Shown: one piece after another, positions 26,796 to 37,200 of the stretch | Layout: every line of letters begins with the position of its first letter | How positions within the stretch are numbered: the first letter of the stretch is position 1 | Source: Candidatus Roizmanbacteria bacterium | Lineage (GTDB): Bacteria > Patescibacteriota > Microgenomatia > UBA1406 > GWC2-37-13 | NCBI GenBank assembly: GCA_013335175.1 | Contig: JAAXWC010000011.1 | Coordinates: forward strand, 1 to 50,045 | DNA length: 50,045 nt | Direction of reading: 5' to 3' | Program-made: the position numbers and the translations under genes | The notes under the pieces: model-generated | Databases searched by the model: none | The model's input: only the letters and a program-made list of their open reading frames with translations | What the model was told of the DNA's origin: nothing

Positions 26796-27971
26796 ATGCC
26801 TACAAAGTATGTTATTGGAGGAAGTTCCGTGGTTATTTTTTTACTTTCAACTTTTTTTTCGTATCGTTTTTTTGTGAATGCATCGAGTAATGGCGGTATC
26901 ATTGCGGGAAGCGGGACCTCGAAGAAGGTTGTACAGTCGTTGACAATTGCCGATTCGGATGCTGATTCAAAGGAACCGCGTACCGAAGCTTGCCCGTTGA
27001 ATGGCGGCCTGTACTCAAAAACTCAGATGCAAAAATGGGAAAAACGGAGGCCGCTTGGGGTAATGATTGAAAACCACACAGAGGCTCGTCCACAATCTGG
27101 ATTATCATCTGCGGACGTAGTGTACGAAGCGGTTGCTGAAGGCGGGATTACCCGTTTTTTATCCGTTTATTACTGTGAAGATGCAAAATTTGTAGGTCCC
27201 GTACGCTCTGCGCGTATGTATTTTCTTCAACTTCTAGAAGGGTACGGTAACAATCCGCTATACGCCCATGTAGGGGGTGCAAATACCCCGGGGGATGCGG
27301 ACGCCTTAGGTACAATCGAAGATTTGGGGTGGGCAGGGTATAACGATCTGAATCAGTTCTCTGTTCCGTTTCCATACTTTTGGCGAGATTATGATAGATT
27401 GCCAGATAGAGCAACGGAACACACGATGTATTCCGAAACTGCTAAATTGTGGGATTTCGCTAGCAAAAAGCGTGAACTTACAAATGTAGATGCAAAGGGA
27501 ATCGCGTGGAATGCAAATTTTACTCCTTGGACCTTTAAGGATGACGCTATAAATGCTGAACGCGGCACCGTAACCGATGTGAGTTTTGGCTTTTGGGACG
27601 CTTCGATTTCTTCCTACGGAGTAAAGTGGCATTACGATAAAACCAGCAACTCGTATAAGCGAGAAAATGGAGGAGCCCCTCATGTTGATAAGAATACGAA
27701 TAAGGCTATTGAAGTAAAAAATGTAATAGTAGTGTTTGCCAAGGAATCACCGGCAAACGACGGCTATGAGGGAGGTCATATTCTCTATAAAGTGGTAGGT
27801 AGTGGCGATGGTTTATTATTTCAGGACGGAACATCTCAAAAAATTAGTTGGTCAAAATCGAAAGCAACCAGTATGATGACCTTCTCTGACGCCGCCGGAA
27901 AGGATGTAAAACTGACACGAGGTAAACTATTTGTCGAAATACTACCGATTGGTAACAAAGTAACGTACTGA
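26796..27971 (+). CDS. DUF3048 (YerB-like) surface protein
   Basis: The 391-residue protein has an N-terminal membrane or signal segment (residues 6-26), a short Ser/Asp-rich linker, then the DUF3048 domain: RRPLGVMIENHTEARPQSGL near residue 85, SADVVYEAVAEGGITRFLSVY, GPVRSARMYF and AHVGGA. The C-terminal half has the second YerB domain. YerB is a lipoprotein of unknown role; no lipobox Cys is visible here. TTACTAATTATATATT (26777-26792) lies just before the ATG, like the pre-start element of aspS and groES. Confidence 0.9.
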   Translation: MPTKYVIGGSSVVIFLLSTFFSYRFFVNASSNGGIIAGSGTSKKVVQSLTIADSDADSKEPRTEACPLNGGLYSKTQMQKWEKRRPLGVMIENHTEARPQSGLSSADVVYEAVAEGGITRFLSVYYCEDAKFVGPVRSARMYFLQLLEGYGNNPLYAHVGGANTPGDADALGTIEDLGWAGYNDLNQFSVPFPYFWRDYDRLPDRATEHTMYSETAKLWDFASKKRELTNVDAKGIAWNANFTPWTFKDDAINAERGTVTDVSFGFWDASISSYGVKWHYDKTSNSYKRENGGAPHVDKNTNKAIEVKNVIVVFAKESPANDGYEGGHILYKVVGSGDGLLFQDGTSQKISWSKSKATSMMTFSDAAGKDVKLTRGKLFVEILPIGNKVTY

Positions 27972-27991
27972 TATGGTACTATCTTTAACGT

Positions 27992-28567
27992 ATGCTTGAA
28001 TCAATTATCCCGTCGAAAGCACGACGAAAAATTTTAGAGTTGTTTTTTCATCATCCACAGGAGAGCTATTATCTGCGTGGTATTGTTCGTAGTGTGGAGG
28101 AAGAAGTAAATGCAGTAAAACGCGAACTGGATATTTTAACTGAGGCAAAAGTTATTATTAGAGAGCCGCGATTGAATAAAGTTTTTTATTCTTTGAACAA
28201 GAATTACCTTTTTTACGATGAATTTTTGCGAATTTTTGCGAAAACAGCTCTCCTTTCTACGTCATTAGTTTCGAGTCTATCCCGTATTGGAAAGGTAAAG
28301 TATGCCGCTATTTCTATTAAGTTTGTGAAAAATACGCCGATAAAAGACGATGAAATTTACGTATTACTGGTTGGTACGATTGTCGTGCAGGAAATAGTAA
28401 AGTTAGTAACAGAAAGTGAGAAAGAATTTGGACGGGAAATCAATTATACTGTAATGCCAGAAGAGGAGTTTATCTTTCGCAAGAAGAATAACGACCCTTT
28501 CATCTGGCGTTTTTTGAAACAGCCAAAAGTTATGTTAATTGGTTCTGAAGAAGAACTTGTAAAATAA
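27992..28567 (+). CDS. Winged-helix protein with nucleotidyltransferase-like C-terminal half
   Basis: The first 75 residues form a winged helix: MLESIIPSKARRKILELFFHHPQESYYLRGIVRSVEEEVNAVKREL, followed by a wing ending KVFYSLN. The C-terminal half ends REINYTVMPEEEFIFRKKNNDPFIWRFLKQPKVMLIGSEEEL, the tail of many HTH plus MNT-type nucleotidyltransferase proteins. The catalytic GSxxxGxxxxDxD loop is not present, so it is probably a regulator. TACTAT at 27977-27982 lies 9 nt before the ATG. The stop overlaps the secD start (TAATG). Confidence 0.8.
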   Translation: MLESIIPSKARRKILELFFHHPQESYYLRGIVRSVEEEVNAVKRELDILTEAKVIIREPRLNKVFYSLNKNYLFYDEFLRIFAKTALLSTSLVSSLSRIGKVKYAAISIKFVKNTPIKDDEIYVLLVGTIVVQEIVKLVTESEKEFGREINYTVMPEEEFIFRKKNNDPFIWRFLKQPKVMLIGSEEELVK

Positions 28568-29946
28568 TGAAACCATTTCAATTTATCGCTATCCTTGGGG
28601 CTTTTTTTCTTCTGCTCTGGTTTAACATGCCGGAAAACATACATCTTCAAATTCCAAATGGAAAACATCCGTATAAAGTTACGTTAAATCCGCCTACCAT
28701 AGATCTCACTCAGTTTGGTATTAATTTTAAGCGTGAGTTTAAAACAAAATTGGGGCTTGATTTAAAAGGCGGAAGTCATCTTGTTTTTGACACAAATCTT
28801 ACGAAAGTTAAGAAAGAGGATGTCCAGGATGCCCTTGCTTCTACTCGCGATATTATTGAAAAGCGGGTTAATTTCTATGGGGTTTCAGAGCCAGTGGTGC
28901 AAACGATCAAGAATGGTCAGAATTTTAGAATCAGTGTCGATCTGCCAGGGATAGAGAACGTATCTGATGCGGTTCGGCTTATTGGGCAAACAGCACAGCT
29001 TACTTTTCAGGAAGTCGAAACGGTACCCGATAAGACCCAAGGGGCAACGCCAGCAGCGCGGTTAGTCCCAACGCAGTTGACTGGCAAAGAGGTAAAAAAA
29101 GCAAGCGTTACCTTTAATCAGCAAAATGGTCAGCCTGAAGTTGCCTTGCAGTTTACGGAAACGGGGAAAAAATTGTTTGGAGAAATTACAACACGCAATG
29201 TTGGAAAACCACTTGCTATTGTGGTGGATAACTTTATCCTGTCTACACCCACTGTTTCTCAGCCGATTCTTGAAGGGAATGCAGTAATAAATGGAAATTT
29301 CACCGTCGAAGCCGCTAAAAAATTGGCAATTTCCATTAATTCGGGGACTCTCCCTGTTCCTATTTCATTGGTACAGCAGCAAAATATCGGGCCATCTCTC
29401 GGCGCAACCGAAGTAAAACTGAGTTTATACGCAGGGATTGTAGGGCTAGGTATGGTTATGGCGTTTATGCTTTTTTATTATGGAAGGTTAGGATTGATCG
29501 CGTGTATGGCACTGATTATTTATGGCCTGATTTCTTTTGCTATTTTTAGAATTATACCGGTGGTGCTTACGCTCCCTGGGGTAGCAGGGTTTATTCTTTC
29601 AATCGGCATGGCAGTAGATGCAAATATTCTTATATTTGAGCGTATTAAAGAAGAACGGAGAAAGGGAAAGGATTATGCAACAGCAATTCGTTTAGGGTTT
29701 GGGCGCGCTATTGACGCCATTAAGGATGCCAACGTTACTACACTTATTGTTGCTTTTATCTTATTTAATCCGTTGAACTGGGACTTTTTACCGCAGTTTG
29801 GTCTCGTAAAAGGTTTTGCTTTGACGCTTGCGATAGGAGTAATTACGAGTTTATTTACCGGAGTAGTTATTACGAAACGGCTTATCAATATATTCTATAA
29901 ACCATACGTGTTAAAACTTGAACAAAAGAAATCTAAAACCCTATGA
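28567..29946 (+). CDS. secD: Protein translocase subunit SecD
   Basis: The 459-residue protein has an N-terminal membrane helix, the periplasmic P1 region (KLGLDLKGGSHLVFDT near residue 60, IEKRVNFYGVSEPVVQ) and the head (LTFQEVE..., SQPILEGNAVINGNF). Five further helices follow, with AVDANILIFERIKEE in the transmembrane part, the SecD signature. With SecF it uses the proton gradient to pull exported proteins through SecYEG. It overlaps secF by 4 nt (ATGA). Confidence 0.96.
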   Translation: MKPFQFIAILGAFFLLLWFNMPENIHLQIPNGKHPYKVTLNPPTIDLTQFGINFKREFKTKLGLDLKGGSHLVFDTNLTKVKKEDVQDALASTRDIIEKRVNFYGVSEPVVQTIKNGQNFRISVDLPGIENVSDAVRLIGQTAQLTFQEVETVPDKTQGATPAARLVPTQLTGKEVKKASVTFNQQNGQPEVALQFTETGKKLFGEITTRNVGKPLAIVVDNFILSTPTVSQPILEGNAVINGNFTVEAAKKLAISINSGTLPVPISLVQQQNIGPSLGATEVKLSLYAGIVGLGMVMAFMLFYYGRLGLIACMALIIYGLISFAIFRIIPVVLTLPGVAGFILSIGMAVDANILIFERIKEERRKGKDYATAIRLGFGRAIDAIKDANVTTLIVAFILFNPLNWDFLPQFGLVKGFALTLAIGVITSLFTGVVITKRLINIFYKPYVLKLEQKKSKTL

Positions 29947-30812
29947 TACCTTTTTTGAAATATCAGAAGCTCTATTTTCTAATATCCGGCTTGGTGATTG
30001 CTGCTGGGCTCTTATCGATTGTTACGTATGGGTTTCGATACGCTATCGATTTTACCGGAGGGACGACACTTGAGTATCGGTTCGATAAAGCAATTCCTTC
30101 ATCTTCGGTGAAGCAAATCTTAACCACTGAGAAAATAGAGAGTATAGAGTATCGGGGAACCAACACCGGATTTTACTTAAAAACAAAAGCACTTGATGAA
30201 AAAAAAGAAAAGGCTCTTCAGAACAAGCTAAGCTCGCAGCTCAATAGCAAGGTGACTGTGGTAAAGTCGGAAACGGTTGGGCCTACTTTGGGACGGGAAA
30301 CGCTGTATAAGACCATTACAGCTTCATTATTGGCGATAGGCGGAATTCTTCTCTACATGACGTTTGCTTTTAAGGGATTTAATTTTGCTCTGGCAGCAGT
30401 GCTTGCGATGATTCACGATTTTTTAGTTGTGGTTGGTTCGTACTCGCTCATTTCTCACTTTTTTGGCGCAGAGTTGGATACATTGTTTGTTACCGGAGTC
30501 TTGACCGCGATGTCTTTTTCGGTGCATGATACCATCATCGTTTTTGACAAAATTAGAGAATATAGTCGAATGTACGGAAAAGGGAACATCTCCGACTATG
30601 CCAACAAGGCATTAACCGAAACAATGGTTCGCTCGTTTAATAACTCAATGACGATTGTATTTATGCTATTAGCTTTGGTGCTTTTGGGCGGTTCAACAAT
30701 CCGTTTCTTTGCTTTAACTTTGTTAATAGGAACTATTTCTGGAACCTATTCATCCCCCTTTATTGCTACTCCGATTGTAGTTTGGCTTGAGAAGCGGAAG
30801 AAGAAAGCATAG
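29943..30812 (+). CDS. secF: Protein translocase subunit SecF
   Basis: The 289-residue protein has a first helix, the conserved YAIDFTGGTTLEYRF near residue 36, VGPTLGRETLYKTI before the second helix, and SVHDTIIVFDKIRE in the membrane core, with six helices in all. It is translationally coupled to secD. Length is normal for a separate SecF. Confidence 0.96.
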   Translation: MIPFLKYQKLYFLISGLVIAAGLLSIVTYGFRYAIDFTGGTTLEYRFDKAIPSSSVKQILTTEKIESIEYRGTNTGFYLKTKALDEKKEKALQNKLSSQLNSKVTVVKSETVGPTLGRETLYKTITASLLAIGGILLYMTFAFKGFNFALAAVLAMIHDFLVVVGSYSLISHFFGAELDTLFVTGVLTAMSFSVHDTIIVFDKIREYSRMYGKGNISDYANKALTETMVRSFNNSMTIVFMLLALVLLGGSTIRFFALTLLIGTISGTYSSPFIATPIVVWLEKRKKKA

Positions 30813-30820
30813 AATAAGGT

Positions 30821-31435
30821 ATGCAGGTTTTTTCATACCCGTTGGGTCAGTTGCAAGCAAATTGTTTTTTGCTTGTGAAAGATCATAAATGTTTTATTAT
30901 CGATCCTGGTGATTGCGCTGATTTTATTTTAGAGCAAGTAAACAGGCAAGCCTTGGATGTAGTCGGAATTTTGGCTACCCATGGGCATTTTGATCATATT
31001 TTAGCCGTGGGAGAACTGCAACTGTCGCTCGACGCCCCTTTATATATTCACCCCTCAGATGTGTTTCTGGTCGATCGTATGGAAAGTACCGCGCGCCGTT
31101 ATTTATCGTATGAATCGGCTGCCTTGAGCCCTTCTGATATTGAGCCTATCGCCCCGGGACCTTTGGACATACTCCCGTTTCATGTGGAAGTAATTCACAC
31201 TCCAGGGCATACACCAGGAAGTTGTTGCTACTTTTTTAAAGATGAAAATATAGTTTTTTCTGGTGATACACTTTTCTGTCAGGGAGTAGGGAGTTATGAT
31301 CATGCGTATAGTGATAAAATTGATCTTCAGGATTCTGTAGATAGACTGTTTGCCCTACCGGAAGAGACGCTCGTTTATCCAGGGCATGGAGAGGAGACCA
31401 CTATTGCATTTGAAAAAAAACATCCGATTCTCTAA
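30821..31435 (+). CDS. MBL-fold metallo-hydrolase (glyoxalase II-like)
   Basis: The 204-residue protein shows the full metal-site series: THGHFDHI (near residue 60), HTPGHTPGSCC, FSGDTLF and YPGHGEET. The start MQVFSYPLGQLQANCFLL is the usual N terminus of the YcbL-like glyoxalase II relatives, which hydrolyse thioesters. The C-terminal substrate domain of true GloB is missing, so the substrate is open. It lies 8 bp downstream of secF and is probably co-transcribed. Confidence 0.9.
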   Translation: MQVFSYPLGQLQANCFLLVKDHKCFIIDPGDCADFILEQVNRQALDVVGILATHGHFDHILAVGELQLSLDAPLYIHPSDVFLVDRMESTARRYLSYESAALSPSDIEPIAPGPLDILPFHVEVIHTPGHTPGSCCYFFKDENIVFSGDTLFCQGVGSYDHAYSDKIDLQDSVDRLFALPEETLVYPGHGEETTIAFEKKHPIL

Positions 31436-31441
31436 GGCTGT

Positions 31442-32785
31442 TTAGCTGTGCAATTCTTTGAGACGGGCGACTAGTGCCTCTTTTTCATTTTTTAAGATTC
31501 CTGCTTCGACTTCTTCAAATAATTTATTCAGGAGAATCCCGACCTGTGGGCCAGGATTGATTTTGGTAATCTGCATAACGTCGTTTCCAGTTATTTTGAG
31601 ATCAGTTACTTTGAAAGGTTCCTGTTGCACCTCTTCAAGTCGCTTTTTAAATAGTTCAAAACGCCATGAAGTAGGTGTTGCTCCCGAGCCGATACGGTCT
31701 CCGGTACGAAGAGCCATCATATCGTCTAAATATTCGATCCCAACCTCGCGGATAAATCGTCTGATCGCTTTATCAGTTTGTAATTCAGAAACAGTGAACT
31801 GATGGTATTTTACGAGACGAACAAATTTGTCGCTTTGTTCTTTTGACAGTCGAAAGCGTTTCGCAATTTCCTGAGCTTGGCGTGCTCCTACAACTTCATG
31901 GTTATAGAAGGTAATGAGGTCTGTATTTGGATCTTTTCGGAATGTTCTTGCTTTCCCAATGTCGTGAATAAGGGTGGCAAAACGGGTAATTGGATCGGTT
32001 GACGGACATGATTTGAGTGCCTGTACCAAATGTGTCCCTACATCGTAGATATGGTGGCGTTTTGGGCTTTTCTGAGGAACCTCAAAACAAACATCGAGTT
32101 CCGGCAGAATGAAGTGCAAAAGATGGGTATTGCGTAAGAAAAGAACCCCTTCCGATGGATGGGGGGAAGCAAGGATTTTCAAAAGCTCATCCCGAATCCG
32201 TTCCCAGGATATTCGGGTAATAAGCTCTGCATTTTTTTCAAGTGCTGCACGGGTGTTTGGCTCTATAAAAAAGCCAAACTGAGCAGCAAATCGGACTCCC
32301 CGCATGAGTCGAAGTGCGTCTTCCTGAAATCGGATGTTGGGATCGCCGACAGCAACAATGAGCTTTTGTTCAAGGTGTTCTCGTCCATGGAATTGATCGA
32401 TAAGCGTTTCGCCATCAAAGGCCATTGCGTTAATAGTAAAGTCGCGGCGCGCTAAATCTTCTTCCACCGTACTTGCCCATTCAATTTGAGAAGGATGGCG
32501 CCCATCGTGGTATTCCGCTTCCTTCCGAAAGGGAGTTACTTCAAACAGAAAATTTTCTTCCTGAATTTCCAGAGGGACGGTAACGGTACCATAGGTGTTG
32601 TGGTAAAAAGCATCGGGATAAAGTGCCAGTATGTGCTCTGGCGTCGCATTTGTTGTAAAGTCCCAGTTGTCGATAGGTAAACCAAGCAAAAGATTGCGGA
32701 CAGGCCCGCCGACCACATATATTTGGAACCCCTTCGCTCGAAAGAGTTGCATAAAATCCAGTACTGGTTGGGGCAATGTAAACAT
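31442..32785 (-). CDS. cca: CCA tRNA nucleotidyltransferase with HD domain
   Basis: The 447-residue protein has the class II nucleotidyltransferase head: VVGGPVRNLLLGLPIDNWDFTT with the catalytic Asp pair (GG...D-x-x-D), RRDFTINAMA, and EDALRLMRGVRFAAQFGF. An HD domain follows (THLVQAL, ATLIHDIGKA, YNHEVVGA). It adds or repairs CCA at tRNA ends, which is needed here since tRNA-Cys and tRNA-Tyr lack encoded CCA. TATAAT (minus strand, 32792-32797) lies 6 nt before the ATG. Confidence 0.94.
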   Translation of the reverse strand: MFTLPQPVLDFMQLFRAKGFQIYVVGGPVRNLLLGLPIDNWDFTTNATPEHILALYPDAFYHNTYGTVTVPLEIQEENFLFEVTPFRKEAEYHDGRHPSQIEWASTVEEDLARRDFTINAMAFDGETLIDQFHGREHLEQKLIVAVGDPNIRFQEDALRLMRGVRFAAQFGFFIEPNTRAALEKNAELITRISWERIRDELLKILASPHPSEGVLFLRNTHLLHFILPELDVCFEVPQKSPKRHHIYDVGTHLVQALKSCPSTDPITRFATLIHDIGKARTFRKDPNTDLITFYNHEVVGARQAQEIAKRFRLSKEQSDKFVRLVKYHQFTVSELQTDKAIRRFIREVGIEYLDDMMALRTGDRIGSGATPTSWRFELFKKRLEEVQQEPFKVTDLKITGNDVMQITKINPGPQVGILLNKLFEEVEAGILKNEKEALVARLKELHS

Positions 32786-32823
32786 GCTGTAATTATACTC
32801 AATTCGTGAAGAAGATGGCGGTC

Positions 32824-33358
32824 TTAATACCTATCCTGTAATTTTTTAAGGAACGGTAAATATTCGGGGGTACGCATTATTTTAAATGCATCTTCAAATG
32901 AAAACCAACCGGCATCGTAAAACTCCCCAGTATCAAAAATGAAGTTTTCTTTTTTATCCATGAATACCAAACTCCAAAAATCATAATGCATTTTACACGT
33001 GCTATTTCTCGTAATCGCAATTATAGAAATGTCAAAAATTTCGATTGGTTCCTTAGTAAGTTGGTAGGAGAGTTCTTCTTCAAATTCTCTTCGTACGGTA
33101 TCGATGATCGTTTCGTTCAGTTCCATATGGCCGCCGGGGGGGGATCCAATCATTTGCCTTAATATGATGGCCTAAATAGATAGAGTGCGATTGTTTGTGT
33201 ATCGGGATTAAAAAGGTATTGAAGTGGCTTCCGGCATTTTCTTTTTTCACTACTCCTGGTTCATTCTGTAGTCTCCGAACTGCTTTTTGAATTGCGTGCT
33301 TATCGGTATGGGGCAGGCGTTGCAATTGAGTAAGTTGTTCAAAAATATGGTGTTTCAT
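32824..33358 (-). pseudogene. Nudix hydrolase broken by a frameshift in a C8 run
   Basis: The N-terminal frame (from 33358) reads MKHHIFEQLTQLQRLPHTDK ... SIYLGHHIKANDWIPP. The C-terminal frame carries the complete Nudix box GGHMELNETIIDTVRREFEE followed by EL. The join lies in a run of eight G on the plus strand (33136-33143, C8 in the gene). With seven C the frame would read WIPPGGHMELNE and give one protein of about 177 residues. The frameshift may be real, a sequencing error or a phase-variable tract. It lies 3 bp after the endonuclease IV gene on the same strand. Confidence 0.85.
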
Positions 33359-33361
33359 ACG

Positions 33362-34222
33362 TTAGTTATTTTCACTATAAGATCTTAGGATATCTATATT
33401 TTCTTTATCTGGCCCTTCGTTTTTTATACCGGGCACTTCAAGAATAAAAGGGAGATTTTTCGTACGCGGATCATTGAGTACTAGTCTAAAAACGTCTGTT
33501 CCAACAGAACCATACCCAATATTTTCGTGTTTGTCATGGTACGATCCAAAGGGATCTTTACTGTCATTAACATGAAACACTTCAAGTCGGTCTAAACCGA
33601 TAAGCTGGTCAAATTTCTTTAAAAATGAGTCGAGTTTATCTTGAGTCGTTAGATCATAGCCTGCTGCATGGAGGTGGCAGGTGTCGAGGCAAATTTTTAC
33701 CCGCAGGGAATTTACCTTTTGCACAATTGTTCCAATTTCCTCAAGGGTGAGTCCGACTTTGCGATTCCCCGCATTTTCAATAATGAAGAGAGTAGACGGT
33801 GGCGTGTTTTGTAACACCTCTTGTATGTTCTGGATCATCCCTTCGTAATTTCGCTCAGGAGGGAAGAGAGAAGATGCAATTTGTTTACTGTCTTTGTATG
33901 AACCGAGATGAATAATACTTCCTCTCACATCCATCGCATGAGCTGTGTTGAGTTCAGCGGTAAGTACTTGTTTCGAAAGATGCCCGGTACTTCCTGAGTC
34001 TGCGAGGTTTATGAGATAGGACGCATGAAAATAAACGGGATCGATGCCGAGCTCCTGTTTTTTCTTCCGAAATTCGTACGCTGCATCCTCAGACACTACG
34101 GCACTATTCCATCCGCGTGGTGAAGTAGAAAAACACTGAAGGGCGGTCCCTCCCATTTGTGATAATTTTTCCAATGCCTTTGAAAATCCTCCTGCTGTTG
34201 AGACATGCGCACCAATATTCAT
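33362..34222 (-). CDS. nfo: Deoxyribonuclease IV (endonuclease IV)
   Basis: The 286-residue TIM-barrel enzyme starts MNIGAHVSTAGGFSKAL. The family signatures ENAGNRKVGLTLEEIG, ICLDTCHLHAAGYD (zinc ligands) and VFHVNDSKDPFGSYHDKHENIGYG are complete. It cuts DNA at abasic sites in base excision repair. The frame extends to 34249, but TATAAT (minus strand, 34229-34234) lies 6 nt before the ATG at 34222, and the family begins there. It is divergent from cas12a, 77 bp apart. Confidence 0.94.
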   Translation of the reverse strand: MNIGAHVSTAGGFSKALEKLSQMGGTALQCFSTSPRGWNSAVVSEDAAYEFRKKKQELGIDPVYFHASYLINLADSGSTGHLSKQVLTAELNTAHAMDVRGSIIHLGSYKDSKQIASSLFPPERNYEGMIQNIQEVLQNTPPSTLFIIENAGNRKVGLTLEEIGTIVQKVNSLRVKICLDTCHLHAAGYDLTTQDKLDSFLKKFDQLIGLDRLEVFHVNDSKDPFGSYHDKHENIGYGSVGTDVFRLVLNDPRTKNLPFILEVPGIKNEGPDKENIDILRSYSENN

Positions 34223-34299
34223 ATGTGTATTATAGTGGAAAATTGCCACGTGTCCCTATTAGATTTGCAATTTGAGAATGATCATACTATCATGAACAC

Positions 34300-37200
34300 A
34301 TGCTGTACTCGGCTTCATTTACGAATCTTTTTAGCTTGTCAAAAACCCTTCGTTTTGAATTAAAACCTGTCCCGGAGACTATAGAACTTCTCAAAAAGAA
34401 GAATATATTTGGCAAGACTCCTGTAGAAATAGATCAAGAAAAGGCTGAGCTGTATAACAAGGAATTAAAACCGATGTTTGATCAACTGCACGAGATGTTT
34501 ATAACTGAGTCGCTCAAAATAATTCAGTTCGACAGAGCTCAGCTAGAGCAGCTTGAACAACAATATCAAACATTAAAGGCTCTGAATAAGGACAAAAATA
34601 CAAATAGTGTCGCCATAGATCAACTCGTTAATCCCAAAACAGGTCTCATTGCACAACTCGAAACTAAACTTCGAGAAGTTGTGACTAATTCTTTTCTTCA
34701 AACGGGTGAAATATGGAAACAACAATATTCGGACATAAAGCTCAAAGATAATGGATATAAGATACTGACAGAAAAAAATGTATTAGAGCTTCTCAAAAAG
34801 ATTTTTCCTGAAAAAATAGAGTATATAAAAAAGTTTGATGGGTATTTTATGTATTTTAATGGCTATGGCCAAAACAGAGAAAACTACTATACTTCTGAAC
34901 TTAAATCAACTGCGATAGCGTCACGAATAATTAACGAAAATCTAAGAACGTTTATTGAAAACAGGCAGAATTATCAAATAATCAAAAATGTACCAGGTCT
35001 GGATAAATATGCAGAGCTCTTTGAATTGAAAAACTTCCAAAATTGCTTAACGCAGACTGATATAGATAAAGTAAATGAAGACGTTATCGGCGAGATTAAC
35101 AAACAGGTCAACCTTTATTGTCAGCACGAAAACAGTCGGACAGATAGGAAGGAAAATAAACTCCGCTATCCGATGCTTAAAAAACTATACAAACAAATTG
35201 GCTGTACGGTTACGTGTGATGATGTAGATATGTCACACGTATTTCCTTTCCTGGAAAAAGTCGGTATGGGTTTTAATATACGGAAAGATAGTACAGGTAA
35301 GTATCAAATTTGGGATGCACTTGAAAGCCTCGCCACACAGCTTCAGCCAAAGATAGATAAGATATTTGCTAACTACAGTAGCTTTTTTACTGATCCTTCG
35401 CACTATCAACTTGATCAAATATGGTTTCGCAAGGAAGCTCTTAATACACTTTCAGCACGTTGGTTTGGTGGAGAGAACTGGGCATCGATTGAGCGGGCGC
35501 TACTCTACTCTGGAGTAGGTAAAAAAGAAAAAGAAGAGTACCGTATTCCACCTTTTGTGAGTCTAGCTGAAATAAAGGCGGCTTTTGATGCACTGGAACA
35601 AGGAGTTAACCTCAATTTGAATAAAAAAAGAGCAAAAGAAAACAAGGAAAGTGAAGAAAATAGTGTGCAACTATTCACATATGAGCCTAGTAATCTTTTT
35701 AAAGTTAGTTACCAGCCTCATTTTAAGGACAGGCTCTTTGACACATTTATATCAATTTGGAAATACGAACTAGAAGAAACAAAAAAAGTACTTAACGATA
35801 AATTGTCACTGTTCAATAAAAGTAAGTCTGTGGATTTTGATAAAAACATAAAAGATAAACAGGAGAATTCCATCCATCTTACTCTTGTTAAAGATCTGAT
35901 CGAAGATGGTTATCTGCGCCTTTATCAGCTCACCCAATATCACAATCTTATAAAAAAAGGTGAGTTAGTTGCACTACCTACCGACTCCGTTTTTTACAAT
36001 TGCTTGGAAGAGTATTGGCTTGAAAACCCAACGATCACATATCATAAAGCCTTTCAATCGACACTTACCAAGAAACCCTATTGTGAGGATAAAATAAAGC
36101 TAAACTTCGAATGTGGTACTTTATTAGAAGGCTGGTCCGCTTCATATGAGAGCTCTGGAGCATTAATATTTTCCCAAAACGATAGATATTATCTTGGGTT
36201 GATCAATGGCACAAAGCTTAATAAAGAAGAGGTTGATTCGTTATATCAAGATTTTTCTGAAGAGAACAAAGGCGCTAGGTTAGTTTATCTAACTCAAAAG
36301 GTGGACAACAAAAACCCGCCGAGATGGTTTATCCGTTCTAAAAAGACAGCGTTTTCGCCCATGGTGAGACAGGGTTTATTAGACCCAACACCCATATTAG
36401 ACATCTATGATAATCGATTATTTTCAAAGACAGAAAATAAAGATAACTACCGTCAATACTTGCCAAAACTAATTGCCTATTTCAAAGAGGGATTCTTAAA
36501 ACATCAGGACTTCAAGTTGTTTCAATCTGAATTCAAATGGAAGAATGATAATGAATATGATTCTATAGCAGAATTTTACGAAGATACTGCTGATATGTGC
36601 TATAAGATAGAATGGGAAAAGATAAATTTCACTTCATTGATTAATCTAGTCATAAAAGAAAAAATGTATTTATTCCAAATTTATAACAAAGATTTTGAAT
36701 TAAACCAAAGCGTAGGTATGAAAAAATATGGTGAGAATTTTCATATGAAAAGCTCTCAAGGTCTACCGAATCTTCACACGATGCTTCTTAGAATGTTGTT
36801 AAAACCAGAAAATATTCATAGCTTAAAGTTGCTTGGTGGAGGTGAATTATTTTTTCGAGCAAAAAGCAAAGTGAAGGAAGTTAAGTTAGATAAATCGGGC
36901 AGAGAAGTGTTGTCGGCACCAAGATATTATGAAGATAAGTATTTTTTACACTTCCCAATTGAAATTAAAGGTCGAAAATTAAAATACGGTCTTAATCAAT
37001 ATCTAAATAATTTCATTATAGATAGCCAACATTCACCATTAGTTATCGGTATTGATCGTGGAGAAAAAAATCTACTTTACTACTCTATTATTGATATTGA
37101 TGGCAATATTCTGAAACAGGGAAGCTTGAACACGATAAAAGGTACCGATTATAATGATAAGCTGCAGACCAAACAGGAAGCCCGAAAGCAGAGACGACTT

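Noticed and set aside
27148-27683. Minus-strand frames inside the DUF3048 gene
   Set aside because: Shadows of a well-supported gene.
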